From assembly GCA_020883125.1 (NCBI GenBank), contig JAHREW010000017.1, positions 56,712-120,711 of the forward strand: a stretch of 64,000 bases of DNA, read 5' to 3'. This DNA comes from Microcoleus sp. CAWBG506 (GTDB lineage: Bacteria > Cyanobacteriota > Cyanobacteriia > Cyanobacteriales > Microcoleaceae). Shown here piece after piece: positions 8,282-15,773 of this stretch (position 1 is the first letter of the stretch; every line of letters begins with the position of its first letter). The notes below the pieces were generated by a model. The model saw only the letters and a program-made list of their open reading frames with translations. It searched no databases and was not told the DNA's origin. Made by a program: the position numbers and the translations under genes.

Positions 8282-9820
8282 TTACCTAAAAGGTGGCAAC
8301 TGCTGCTTGATTTTAGGCAGTAGATGCTTGAATTTGATTCCAAACATAAACACAAACCACACTGCGCCACCGGCACTCAAACTAATCAACAGCACTAATA
8401 CAAAAGGATGAATTTGAACATTGGTCAATAATGGCAAGTAAAATTTGCGATCGGGCGCGTCTTGTTTAATCAAATAAGGAGCGCCACCAGCCACTACTCC
8501 CGCCATTCCCAAACCAAAGCCCACTGCTTGAATCGTAACTTCAAGTTTCGCATCCCGATAAGCTTGGGCGATCGCCACTACGCCTCGAATTGCTTCCATT
8601 GCCTTGTCTAGCAAACCAGAACCGTGTTTGAAATAGCCTAAATCTGCCTGAATTTGCCTTTGAAACTGCGGGCAGTTTTGCGTGCTGAATGTTGCGAAAA
8701 AACTTAAATCCCCATCACTATCATTATACTTTTTAGAGGCTGTGATGTCAAGACTTATTTGATTTAATTTATCTTGGTAATTTTGGGCATTAATGGCGAT
8801 CGTATTTTCGCGAAACTGCAAATCACTAAGCATCCGGGCATACTTCACAGCCCGCTGCGGCAGCTTAATCATCTGAGTTTCGAGATATTCCAATTCCTCC
8901 TCATTTAAACCCGCACCTTTCGATTGTCGTTGTCCAGCCCGATCCCGTTCCAAATAGTCAAAAGTCTTGTCAATATCCAATTCAATTTGCTTGTATTCCT
9001 CGCGAATCACCGCGTAAAGCTTGCGGCTATCCTGAACGGCCCGCAGAATCTTATTGCGGTACAAAAACAAATCCATAAAATCGCTGTAGCGCGTATCATC
9101 CCAGATATCATCAGTAGTTGGACTGTTGAAAAACCAGATAATAACGTGACAGTAACTATCTAGCTGACTGAGATTTCCGTACTCCAAAATCGGACTACCG
9201 AATAACTCGCCTTGACGACAGAAATCCGGGAGATTGTCACCGAAAATCAAGTTTTCTAGACACTCTTTCCCTAAATTTTTGAGAAACTGCGAATCTGCCC
9301 GCGCCTCCCGATTTTGTTCCACACTCAGCCAAGCCGTAATCAGCAAAGTTTGCCAGAAATAACTCTGCACAAAATCCGGTAGCAAGCAATTATCGGGATT
9401 AAACTCTTTGAAGATGCTAACATCGACAGCAGGTGTTTTAAGGTCGTTAACTTTTTCGGGAATCCGAATTTGTAAACCCAAAGCATAGCTATCATCAATT
9501 CGCATCGGTTCGGCAAAACCCTTGACAGGAACTTGCTGATTGTCAACCACAATCTCCTTAGCAAAAGGCAGAGAATTGCGGCCGTTAACTTTTGATCTAT
9601 CAATTAGCTTAACACGCCGGCCGACTGGTTCATCTTTTTTGTGAAAATAGCTGTCATAAAACTTGCTACAGACTGCTAATTTAGTTTGCAAAATTTCATC
9701 GCACTTTTGCCACAAACTGGTAAATTCCACGGGGTAATTAGACTGTGATTCTAGGGCGTTGCAGGCGTGAAAGGCAAACAGATAGACGTTAGGGGCATAG
9801 ATTTTGCTACTTGGAGTCAT
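8282..9820 (-). CDS. Uncharacterised protein with C-terminal membrane hairpin, linked to CHAT gene
   Basis: I do not recognise the family of this 512-residue protein. The first 260 residues are mixed alpha/beta. The middle (about 270-400) is charged and coiled-coil-like (REEYKQIELDIDKTFDYLER; LNEEELEYLETQMIKLPQRA). The C-terminus has two hydrophobic segments (VTIQAVGFGLGMAGVVAGG; FVLVLLISLSAGGAVWFVFM) separated by about 30 residues, then a short basic tail. It overlaps the upstream broken small gene by 14 bp, and both lie downstream of the TPR-CHAT gene on the same strand. This suggests one functional unit in which the membrane protein is a substrate or effector of the CHAT protease. That role is inference. 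Confidence 0.7.
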   Translation of the reverse strand: MTPSSKIYAPNVYLFAFHACNALESQSNYPVEFTSLWQKCDEILQTKLAVCSKFYDSYFHKKDEPVGRRVKLIDRSKVNGRNSLPFAKEIVVDNQQVPVKGFAEPMRIDDSYALGLQIRIPEKVNDLKTPAVDVSIFKEFNPDNCLLPDFVQSYFWQTLLITAWLSVEQNREARADSQFLKNLGKECLENLIFGDNLPDFCRQGELFGSPILEYGNLSQLDSYCHVIIWFFNSPTTDDIWDDTRYSDFMDLFLYRNKILRAVQDSRKLYAVIREEYKQIELDIDKTFDYLERDRAGQRQSKGAGLNEEELEYLETQMIKLPQRAVKYARMLSDLQFRENTIAINAQNYQDKLNQISLDITASKKYNDSDGDLSFFATFSTQNCPQFQRQIQADLGYFKHGSGLLDKAMEAIRGVVAIAQAYRDAKLEVTIQAVGFGLGMAGVVAGGAPYLIKQDAPDRKFYLPLLTNVQIHPFVLVLLISLSAGGAVWFVFMFGIKFKHLLPKIKQQLPPFR

Positions 9821-10166
9821 TGCTGGTATCTAATTTATTATCGGCTGCGCTTTCTTGAAGCTTTTTGTAACTCTCTTCAATGCTGGTACGCAGAGTTTGA
9901 GTGATATTGGTTAGTGGCTGCATTGTAGTTGGGGTAGGTTCGCCCGGATCATCAATTTCTTTCCGCACACAATCTCTTAAGATTTTCCCCAAGTCGTGTT
10001 TTATACACCAGTTTTTGATTGTTTCGGCAATGGAAGATTCATGGTCTTCTAACTTTAGTATATCTGTGTTTAATTGGGGTAAATCTTGCCATGCTGTCGG
10101 CTGAAAAATTTCCGCTTATTCGTTTAGTAAGTAGACAAAACTTGCTATATCTTTGTGAACAGTCAT
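9807..10166 (-). pseudogene. Small gene with an in-frame TAA stop, between CHAT and membrane-protein genes
   Basis: An ATG at 10166, preceded by GGAGA, opens a frame reading MTVHKDIASFVYLLNE. It is then stopped by TAA at 10116-10118 and continues in the same frame for about 100 codons (AEIFQPTAWQDLPQL, KLEDHESSIAETIKNWC, and so on) to 9807. A single CAA or AAA to TAA change would explain this. Without the stop the protein would have about 118 residues, mostly helical and acidic, and would overlap the next gene by 14 bp. The only later start candidates are poor (for example TTG at 9992). It is either a pseudogene, a sequencing error or a case of restart. The family is not recognised. Confidence 0.65.
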
Positions 10167-10208
10167 AGAACAATTCTCCGTTAATTAAGGTTGGTAGGTA
10201 AGACTCAA

Positions 10209-10272
10209 TAAACCGGGTTTCTTAGGGGATTTAAAGCCAGCGACGAGTTTTTTGGAAAAAACCCGGTTTCTG
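10209..10272. repeat. AAACCGGGTTT hairpin repeat, copy 2
   Basis: AAACCGGGTTTCTT at the left pairs with AAAAAACCCGGTTTCT at the right over about 64 bp. It lies between the CHAT gene and the small broken gene on the minus strand and may attenuate transcription between them. Confidence 0.65.
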
Positions 10273-10287
10273 CCTCAATGCTGTCCC

Positions 10288-10962
10288 CTAGTATCCAGTA
10301 GCACAGAATGCTGCCCAATTTTCTGGGTCTTGAAATGGTGGTTTATCCTTTGATGAATAGCTTAACCATTTTTTGACTTCTTCCATACATTTTTCATCTA
10401 AATTTAACAATTTTACCCAAACTAGAAATTCTTCCTCGCTGACTGCGCGCATCCAGTTTTGTGCCGCATTCAAAGCAATCGCCACCGAATCTGCCTGGGG
10501 TAATTCCTGATAAAATTTAATCATCAAAATTGCCGTGGCAAAATCATCAACAGCCCAGAGACTGCTGACAACATTCATGCTACCGGCATACAAGAAACCG
10601 CTGGGTAAACCAATGTATTCATCTGTCATTGTGGTTGAACTTGTCAACCCAGTTTCGCAGGCGGAAAGCGTGACGAGACTGCATTTTGGTAACAGCAATT
10701 CGCCGAAGATGTCGCCCAGGGTGAGGCATTTTTCGGGGATGGCTTTTCTGCCGCTGCGTAGAGTGACGTAACGCTTGGTTTCTAGCCCCTCTTCTAGCCC
10801 CTCTTCTAGCCCCTCCTTAGCCAAGCCGTTTTCTTCTCTTAGCCCCCCCCTTAGCAAGGGGGGGTTGGGGGGGGTTAATTTCTGGGGTTTGGGTAGGATT
10901 AATTTCCGCCCTTGGTTCCAGGGAATCGGCCAACACGAGGGAAGACTGTAGCGGATAGTCAA
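10288..10962 (-). CDS. C-terminal part of the TPR-CHAT protein, in a shifted frame
   Basis: This frame encodes the second half of a CHAT domain. It holds the catalytic Cys motif LVTLSACETGLTS and the following conserved EYIGLPSGFLYAGSMNVVSSL and WAVDDFATAILMIKFYQEL. The matching catalytic His motif (HFSCHG) is in the upstream frame, so neither half alone can be an active protease. The two frames overlap between 10817 and 10962, across runs of 7-8 G or C. The real junction must lie in or near those runs, so residues translated upstream of about 10880 in this frame are probably not made. The frame also contains the repeats EEGLEEGLEEGLE and NPPLLRGG, which are insertions relative to a typical CHAT domain. 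Confidence 0.8.
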   Translation of the reverse strand: MTIRYSLPSCWPIPWNQGRKLILPKPQKLTPPNPPLLRGGLREENGLAKEGLEEGLEEGLETKRYVTLRSGRKAIPEKCLTLGDIFGELLLPKCSLVTLSACETGLTSSTTMTDEYIGLPSGFLYAGSMNVVSSLWAVDDFATAILMIKFYQELPQADSVAIALNAAQNWMRAVSEEEFLVWVKLLNLDEKCMEEVKKWLSYSSKDKPPFQDPENWAAFCATGY

Positions 10963-13300
10963 ACTCGAAGACGCCGTGACAGGAAAAGTGCAAGTAAGTG
11001 GAATTTACCAGGTTTTCTTGGTTTTGGTTGATGGCGATTTTTGTGGCTTGTTTTCTGAGTAAAATTTGATGGGAATTGAATCCGGTTTTGATGGTTTCTA
11101 CTTCCATATCCGCGTGGAATAAATCTTCGGTGGGATTCTGGATGGCGAAGAGTTGTTGCTGATTTGGTGGGGTAGTTTTTCTGGTGGTGATGCGGTTTTT
11201 TACGAGTTCCAGTAGTTGCAAGCTGGGGGCATATTTCACACCCTCTGGGAAGCTATCTAACAAATACCTAGTAGGGGCGGTGGATGGTGCGTGCGTGCCC
11301 TCTAATGGTAGGGCGTGGAGGGGGAATAGGTGTAGGTAGCGGTGAGGTATTAGGATTACTTGTTTGCTGGTGGCTGGGATTTTGGCGACTATCTCGTTTA
11401 GGCGCAGGATTTGTGAGAGTTTTTCGAGTTTTTGGGAGAGGTTTTTTTTCCAAATTTTGTTGGTTTTTTCGCCGCGGTATTGGTTGAGATAGTTGTCTTT
11501 CCAGGTTTCTAATTCGGCGATTTCGGTTGCGGTGTAGGTGACTAATTCTATGTTGTTGCGGGTGATGATGAAGGCAAATCCCCCCGTAGGGGCGGTGGAT
11601 GGTGCGTGCCGGCCCTCGCCGATGTACCATTCTATAATTGCGGTTTCGGTGTTTAAGGTTTGTTGGAATTTGGTGATGTTGATGGGTTGGATTTTTTGAG
11701 TTAGTTTGAATTCTGGTTCTCGCTGTTTGAAGGTTTCTAGGAATTGTTCTAGTTGCTGTAATGCTGTTGCTAATTTTTCTTGTTGTTGGGATAATTCGGG
11801 AGTGTGAGGGCGGGTTTGGGTTGTGCGTTGGGAGGGAGAGTCTGGAACCCCCCCTGGCCCCCCCTTGGTAAGGGGGGGAGGAAGAGGGGAAACAGGGGGA
11901 GGAAGAGGGGAGATAGGGGTTTGGGTTTCTAGGGATTTTTGGAGGGAGGCGATTTGGCGGCGCAGGTTTTGGAGTTGTTGTTTTTCGGTGGCGGTGGCGG
12001 TTTTGGGGTAGATTTCGCTGTTGGTGAAGAGTTCGACTAGGTAGCGGGATTTGCTGCGTTCGATTGTTTGAATTGCTTTGTCATATTGTTGGTGGTTGAT
12101 GCAGGATTGCATCATTTTTTCGTAGATGTTGAGGTTTTGTTCGATGATTTCTCGTTTGCGGTTTTCCGAGGCCATCCACTCGCGGGTTTGTTCGACTGCT
12201 TCGATGGCTTTTTCGTAGCCGAAGATGGCGGTTTCCCACAAACTTTCTGCAAATCCTAAATTGCCGAGATTTCGCCCTGTCATCAAACATTCAATCGGCA
12301 AAGCTGTGGGAGTACGAACTTCTAAAGCCAATTCATAACAGACGATCGCCTTTTCGATATTCTCGGCTTTGTCTTCCCTGATTCTGTCACTGTAAGCAAT
12401 TGCTAAATTATTTTGAGTCATCGCCCAATCTTGGGGAAAAGCAGCGCGGGTGTAAACTTCTAAAGCCAATTCATAACAGACGATCGCCTTTTCGATATTC
12501 TCGGCTTTGTCTTCCCTGATTCTGTCACTGTAAGCATTTCCTAAATTATTTTGAGTCGTCGCCCAATTTTGGGGAAAAGCAGCGCGGGTACGAACTTCTA
12601 AAGCCAATTCATAACAGACGATCGCCTTTTCGATATTCTCGGCTTTGTCTTCCCTGATTCTGTCACTGTAAGCAATTGCTAAATTATTTTGAGTCGTCGC
12701 CCAATTTTGGGGAAAAGCAGCGCGGGTGTAAACTTCTAAAGCCAATTCATAACAGACGATCACCTTTTCGATATTCTCGGCTTTGTCTTCCCTGATTCTG
12801 TCACTGTAAGCAGTTGCTAAATTATGTTGAGTCATCGCCCAATTTTGGGGAAAAGCGGCGCGGGTACGAACTTCTAAAGCCAATTCATAACAGACGATCG
12901 CCTTTTCGATATTCTCGGCTTTGTCTTCCCTGATTCTGTAACTGTAATTAATACCCAGACTGTTTTGATTGTATCCCCAATCGGTTGGGTAAGTTTCGCG
13001 AGTAAAAATAATTAATCCTACTTCTAAACAAGCAATGGCAATTTCTATATTAGCGGCCCGACTTCCTAGGGGAAAACTGGAAATTGTAATATCAAAACTG
13101 TAGAGATTATCCGCAAAGTTGTATGCTTCCTCTGACTCCATTGCTGCGATAGTTTGAGTTGCCCATTCTCGCAAATATTGGCCAAAACCATCGTCTAATA
13201 ATTCGAGATTGGCTTGCAGGATGGTGATTTGTTCGTCTGCTGGGGAGTTGAGGAGAGATTGGATTAGGGTGAGATAGGCTTCACGGCCTTTTTCGTTCAT
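10817..13300 (-). CDS. TPR-CHAT caspase-like protein, N-terminal part before a frameshift
   Basis: The frame encodes 827 residues: an alpha-helical start, five TPR-type repeats of 46 residues (about 125-360; repeated core SDRIREDKAENIEKAIVCYE), a further helical region, a Pro-rich linker, and a CHAT domain with STYLHFSCHGVFEF carrying the catalytic His near residue 770. The frame then enters a C/G-rich repeat, reads out as AKRRKRLG and stops. The Cys half continues in another frame (10288-10962). CHAT proteases belong to the caspase/gingipain clan and often work in bacterial defence or programmed death, with TPRs sensing a trigger. In-frame additions (HAPSTAPT twice, PPLTKGGPGG, PPLAKGG) come from intergenic-type repeats. 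It could be a pseudogene, a slippage-controlled gene or an assembly error. Confidence 0.8.
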   Translation of the reverse strand: MNEKGREAYLTLIQSLLNSPADEQITILQANLELLDDGFGQYLREWATQTIAAMESEEAYNFADNLYSFDITISSFPLGSRAANIEIAIACLEVGLIIFTRETYPTDWGYNQNSLGINYSYRIREDKAENIEKAIVCYELALEVRTRAAFPQNWAMTQHNLATAYSDRIREDKAENIEKVIVCYELALEVYTRAAFPQNWATTQNNLAIAYSDRIREDKAENIEKAIVCYELALEVRTRAAFPQNWATTQNNLGNAYSDRIREDKAENIEKAIVCYELALEVYTRAAFPQDWAMTQNNLAIAYSDRIREDKAENIEKAIVCYELALEVRTPTALPIECLMTGRNLGNLGFAESLWETAIFGYEKAIEAVEQTREWMASENRKREIIEQNLNIYEKMMQSCINHQQYDKAIQTIERSKSRYLVELFTNSEIYPKTATATEKQQLQNLRRQIASLQKSLETQTPISPLPPPVSPLPPPLTKGGPGGVPDSPSQRTTQTRPHTPELSQQQEKLATALQQLEQFLETFKQREPEFKLTQKIQPINITKFQQTLNTETAIIEWYIGEGRHAPSTAPTGGFAFIITRNNIELVTYTATEIAELETWKDNYLNQYRGEKTNKIWKKNLSQKLEKLSQILRLNEIVAKIPATSKQVILIPHRYLHLFPLHALPLEGTHAPSTAPTRYLLDSFPEGVKYAPSLQLLELVKNRITTRKTTPPNQQQLFAIQNPTEDLFHADMEVETIKTGFNSHQILLRKQATKIAINQNQENLVNSTYLHFSCHGVFEFDYPLQSSLVLADSLEPRAEINPTQTPEINPPQPPLAKGGAKRRKRLG
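10834..10880. repeat. C8/G7/G8 homopolymer palindrome at the CHAT frameshift
   Basis: The plus strand contains a run of 8 C, the spacer TTAGCAA, a run of 7 G, TT and a run of 8 G. It is one of the CCCCTTGCTAAGGGG palindromes common in cyanobacterial intergenic DNA, here inside a coding region. A length change of one base in any run would join the two CHAT frames. Confidence 0.8.
11271..11302 (-). repeat. Short repeat inserted in CHAT gene, copy A
   Basis: The plus-strand core GGGGCGGTGGATGGTGCGTG occurs here and again at 11586-11617. On the coding strand it reads in frame as HAPSTAPT. It interrupts an otherwise CHAT-like stretch. Confidence 0.75.
11586..11617 (-). repeat. Short repeat inserted in CHAT gene, copy B
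   Basis: This is the second copy of the GGGGCGGTGGATGGTGCGTG repeat, again read in frame as HAPSTAPT, between WYIGEG and GFAFIITRNN. The flanking residues join naturally if the repeat is left out. Confidence 0.75.
12303..12945 (-). repeat. Near-identical 138-bp tandem repeats encoding TPR units
   Basis: A 138-bp unit (46 codons) is repeated about 4.5 times with only a few differences; for example CAGACGATCGCC recurs at exact 138-bp spacing. The low divergence implies recent expansion or gene conversion, so copy number may differ between strains. Confidence 0.88.
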
Positions 13301-13812
13301 TTTTCATAACCCATGTTTGGGATATTTTACATTGTTTGTGGGGGGAATGCAAGATTGGCAGCGGATTTTGTTGCTGTTTTAGATACTCCAAGTGTGCCAG
13401 TGTAAGACCGGCAACAGTTGGCGTAGCTGTTTCCTGTCGGTGCGATCGATTGTCGGTGCGATCGACTGTCGGTGCGACTGTCGGTGCGATCGATTGTCGG
13501 TGCGATCGATTGTCGGTGCGACTGTCGGTGCGATCGATTGTCGGTGCGATCGACTAACTCACTCTTTTAAGATACAAGGGGCGGGTTCACGCCTGATATT
13601 TGACACCCGTTGAACAATCATAAAAACCCGCCCCCCACGCAAAAATTAACCATTTATTGAAATTAACGGTGATGTCGGGATAGTCGATCGCACTTATCGG
13701 TTGGGGAGGGCGGGTTTATAAATGTTATTGGTGAGTGGCCAGAGCGATCGGTGAACCCGCCCCTACAAATTTATTGATGTCGCTATCATGCTCAATGACT
13801 TCAAATCTACAT
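13301..13812. other. Repeat-filled intergenic region
   Basis: No gene is visible in this 512-bp region. It contains a tandem array (13431-13556) and two hairpins of the GGGCGGGTTT family: 13577-13640 (GGGGCGGGTTCACG with AACCCGCCCCCC) and 13701-13770 (GGGCGGGTTTATAA with GGTGAACCCGCCCC). The promoter of the TPR-CHAT gene should lie near 13301-13400. Confidence 0.6.
13431..13556 (+). repeat. Tandem array of CGATCG-containing units
   Basis: The unit TGTCGGTGCGATCGAT, with a shorter form TGTCGGTGCGAC, is repeated about eight times. Every full unit contains CGATCG, the core of the cyanobacterial HIP1 octamer and a known methylation target in cyanobacteria. It lies about 130 bp upstream of the CHAT gene start. 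Open frames across it are by-products of the repeat. Confidence 0.8.
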
Positions 13813-13936
13813 TCAAGCAAATAGCAAGTTTTCTACTAAAGTTTTAGGTGCTGGGAGAGATTTACCATCTACCTGATATTCTTCAACTAAAAGCTCTAAT
13901 ACCTCCACTGCATTCTGCAAAGCTTCTTCGTAGGTA

Positions 13937-14060
13937 TAGCAACCGCCAGGGTGGTTAAGTCGTGGGGTGGGGGCGGGTTTAGAGAATTTGTCTATACCGA
14001 TGAAAGATATCGGTGAACCCGCCCCTACAAAATCTGCCCTAATCGCCTTGGCAGTTGCTA
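13937..14060 (+). mobile_element. 124-bp MITE-like element, copy 2, inside hicB-like gene
   Basis: This copy has the same ends as copy 1 and TA flanks at 13935-13936 and 14061-14062. It differs by one base from the identical copies (TTTAGAGAA for TTTATAGAA). It lies between HGD and TYEEA of the hicB-like gene; removal plus one TA joins these into the HGDTYEEA motif typical of HicB. Confidence 0.85.
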
Positions 14061-14100
14061 TATCTCCGTGAGTGGAACTGCTGAGATGGAAAATCAGGTA

Positions 14101-14248
14101 ATACCAATTTTTTATGAGGCTGCTCCTGAATCTGATCCCCCCTAGCCCCCCTGGTGGGAGGGGGGGACAAGATTCTTCTCAAAGTCCCCCTTGCTTTCGG
14201 GGGATGCGAGGGGGATCTAGATCTGTGCAACTTCACATTAAATTGGTA
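14101..14248. mobile_element. 148-bp palindromic element with ATACCAATTT ends, inside hicB-like gene
   Basis: The element begins ATACCAATTTTTTATG and ends ACATTAAATTGGTA, with TA on both sides (14099-14100 and 14249-14250). The interior holds several C- and G-runs that can pair. Net insertion is 150 bp, exactly 50 codons, and the hicB frame stays open across it. Removal joins VHL to PDFP, a natural HicB sequence. No transposase is encoded. Confidence 0.75.
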
Positions 14249-14425
14249 TAAGTGAACTAGGTAGCAGTTATCTTCATCCGACCATTGAATAACAATTATA
14301 TAAGGTAATTTCATGATTCAGATTCCTCTTCTTCAATTGCTTTCAATATTCCAATTTTTCGATTAACTTCTTAATTCAATAGGAAAAAGCTGATAGGAAT
14401 AAGCAACTCTCAGTCAATCTCGATT

Positions 14426-14668
14426 CTATCCATCAGCATCATTGGGAAAACCAAATTTGTCTGGTAATTCGGCAGAGGTAATTTGCAGAATCTCTAGCAA
14501 TTTTTTGTATTGAATAGGCGTTAGCTTCGGTACGGATCGCCCCGCTTCCCAATTGCTGACTGTTGCTTCCGTAACTCCAAGTGCTTCTGCTAGCTGCTTT
14601 TGAGTCATAAACTGCTGAACTCTCAGTCGCATTAGGGGCGATCGCTCGAATTTTTTAGACATTTCCAT
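14426..14668 (-). CDS. XRE-family helix-turn-helix regulator
   Basis: This 80-residue protein is a single Cro/C1-type HTH domain: RVQQFMTQKQLAEALGVTEA followed by TVSNWEAGRSVPKL, with the recognition helix near residues 33-43. It has no partner domain. An array of five direct repeats lies immediately upstream (14690-14783), so autoregulation by binding those repeats is likely. The neighbouring broken hicB-like gene is downstream on the same strand. It could be an antitoxin-type regulator or a stand-alone repressor; no toxin is visible. Confidence 0.85.
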   Translation of the reverse strand: MEMSKKFERSPLMRLRVQQFMTQKQLAEALGVTEATVSNWEAGRSVPKLTPIQYKKLLEILQITSAELPDKFGFPNDADG

Positions 14669-14689
14669 AAGCTAATTGACCCTAGCCGT

Positions 14690-14783
14690 AAATTGATTGA
14701 TGCTAACTTTAAATTGATTGATGCTAACTTTAAATTGATTGATTATAACCGTAAATTGATTTGCTCTAGGCAAATTGATAAAC
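14690..14783. promoter_or_regulatory. Array of five AAATTGAT direct repeats with 21-bp spacing
   Basis: Five copies of AAATTGAT, the first three extended to AAATTGATTGAT, start at 14690, 14711, 14732, 14753 and 14772, giving spacings of 21, 21, 21 and 19 bp. A period of 21 bp is two turns of DNA, so all sites face the same side. The array begins about 20 bp upstream of the XRE gene start and ends before the divergent gene at 14908, which fits a cooperative operator. Binding is inference. Confidence 0.7.
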
Positions 14784-14907
14784 ATCAGATAGTATTGTTT
14801 AAACAAATTGTAGTGCATCGGAATTGCTGTCTTTTCTTCAATTTGCTATTGTACGCGGTTTTACCGTGACAAACCATCAAACCTATCCAAAATTATTTGT
14901 CAAAGCT

Positions 14908-15180
14908 ATGTTGCAAGATTCATCATCGAACCAAACATCGCCCAATGTTTTAACCAACCAAACCAACCAAACCTTTGAGGGCTCACGCGAAGCAGTCCGT
15001 CACATCATCATCGGTTCACCGCTGGGAGTACGCCGAACAATCCACCAACTACACGCATTACGGTATGAGGAAGCTGTTCGTTGGACTCATCCAATCGCCA
15101 TTCCTGACGATCGCATCATCATTACACCAGAACATGGAGAAATCATGAGTCTCCTAGTCAAATTAATCCGGTTGCAATGA
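14908..15180 (+). CDS. Conserved hypothetical protein, about 90 residues
   Basis: The protein has a polar, Asn/Thr-rich start and a conserved-looking core (SREAVRHIIIGSPLGVRRTI, LHALRYEEAVRWTHPI, EHGEIMSLLVKLIRL). The open frame reaches back to a TTG at 14824, but the extra N-terminal residues look random, so I prefer ATG 14908. There are no membrane segments or catalytic motifs. It resembles short conserved proteins seen in other filamentous cyanobacteria, but I cannot name a family. It is convergent with ndhJ across a hairpin. Confidence 0.6.
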   Translation: MLQDSSSNQTSPNVLTNQTNQTFEGSREAVRHIIIGSPLGVRRTIHQLHALRYEEAVRWTHPIAIPDDRIIITPEHGEIMSLLVKLIRLQ

Positions 15181-15195
15181 AGTCTTAAAAAAACA

Positions 15196-15260
15196 GAGGG
15201 CGAGTTTCACATAAAACTTAACTTTTAAAGTCTAATTTCATGCTCAAAACCCGCCCTCGC
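15196..15260. terminator. Hairpin between convergent genes
   Basis: AGAGGGCGAGTTT pairs with AAACCCGCCCTCG across about 40 bp, between the stop codons of the 90-residue gene and ndhJ. It shares its core with the GGGCGGGTTT repeat family and may terminate both transcripts. There is no long T run. Confidence 0.5.
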
Positions 15261-15269
15261 AAAACTCCC

Positions 15270-15773
15270 TTAATAAGCGTCTTGCAATTCGTAGAAATCA
15301 GGGGAAATGTAATCCTTCCGCAGCGGCCAGCCTACCCAATCTTCGTTCATCAAAATCCGTTTCAGATTCGGATGTCCTTCGTAGACAATGCCGTACATAT
15401 CATAGGATTCCCGTTCTTGGAAATCCACTGCTTTCCAAATCCAGTAGACTGATGGCACTCTGGGATCTTCGCGGGGAATAAATACTTTGACGCGAATTTC
15501 TTCGGGGTGCGAAGCATTATCTGTCAATTTAGCCAAGTGGTAGACGCTGACTAAATCTTGTCCAGGGCCTTGGTCGTAGGCGCACTGGCACTGCATATAA
15601 TTGAAGCCGTAGGCATACAGTGCTGTTGACATGGGAATTAAGAAGTCGCGATCGACCTTTAATATCTCCACACCCAAATTATCAGCAGCTAAAGCTTCGT
15701 GTTCAAAGCCATTCTGAGTCAACCACTGGGAAACCTTCCCAGCTTCAACAATAGAGGTTTCTGTCTCAGCCAC
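15270..15773 (-). CDS. ndhJ: NAD(P)H-quinone oxidoreductase subunit J
   Basis: This 167-residue protein matches NdhJ, the 30-kDa-type subunit in the peripheral arm of the thylakoid NDH-1 complex, which feeds electrons from ferredoxin into plastoquinone for cyclic electron flow and respiration. The diagnostic C-terminal motif [19 protein letters not shown] is followed by [20 protein letters not shown]. The start overlaps the ndhK stop by 8 bp, so the ndhC-ndhK-ndhJ order is translationally coupled, as usual in cyanobacteria and chloroplasts. Confidence 0.96.
   Translation of the reverse strand: MAETETSIVEAGKVSQWLTQNGFEHEALAADNLGVEILKVDRDFLIPMSTALYAYGFNYMQCQCAYDQGPGQDLVSVYHLAKLTDNASHPEEIRVKVFIPREDPRVPSVYWIWKAVDFQERESYDMYGIVYEGHPNLKRILMNEDWVGWPLRKDYISPDFYELQDAY

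Larger units (their letters stand above)
13813..14314 (-). pseudogene. hicB-like antitoxin gene broken by two insertion elements and a frameshift
   Basis: Read on the minus strand, the gene starts MKLPYIIVIQWSDEDNCYLV with the HicB N-terminal strand pattern. Without the 148-bp element it continues HLPDFPSQQFH, and after the 124-bp element HGDTYEEALQNAVEVLELL and onward to a TGA at 13813-13815. Together these pieces give a near-complete HicB-family protein of about 73 residues. One more defect is visible: between FH and HGD the sequence has one base where three are expected (TTCCACTCACGGA), a frameshift independent of the insertions. No hicA was recognised beside it. Just upstream, a frame ending KAIEEEESES overlaps the hicB ATG and may be the remnant of a partner gene. 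Confidence 0.75.

Noticed and set aside
13336..13613. Plus-strand frames over the CGATCG tandem array
   Set aside because: They translate only the tandem repeat in different phases and have no start signals.
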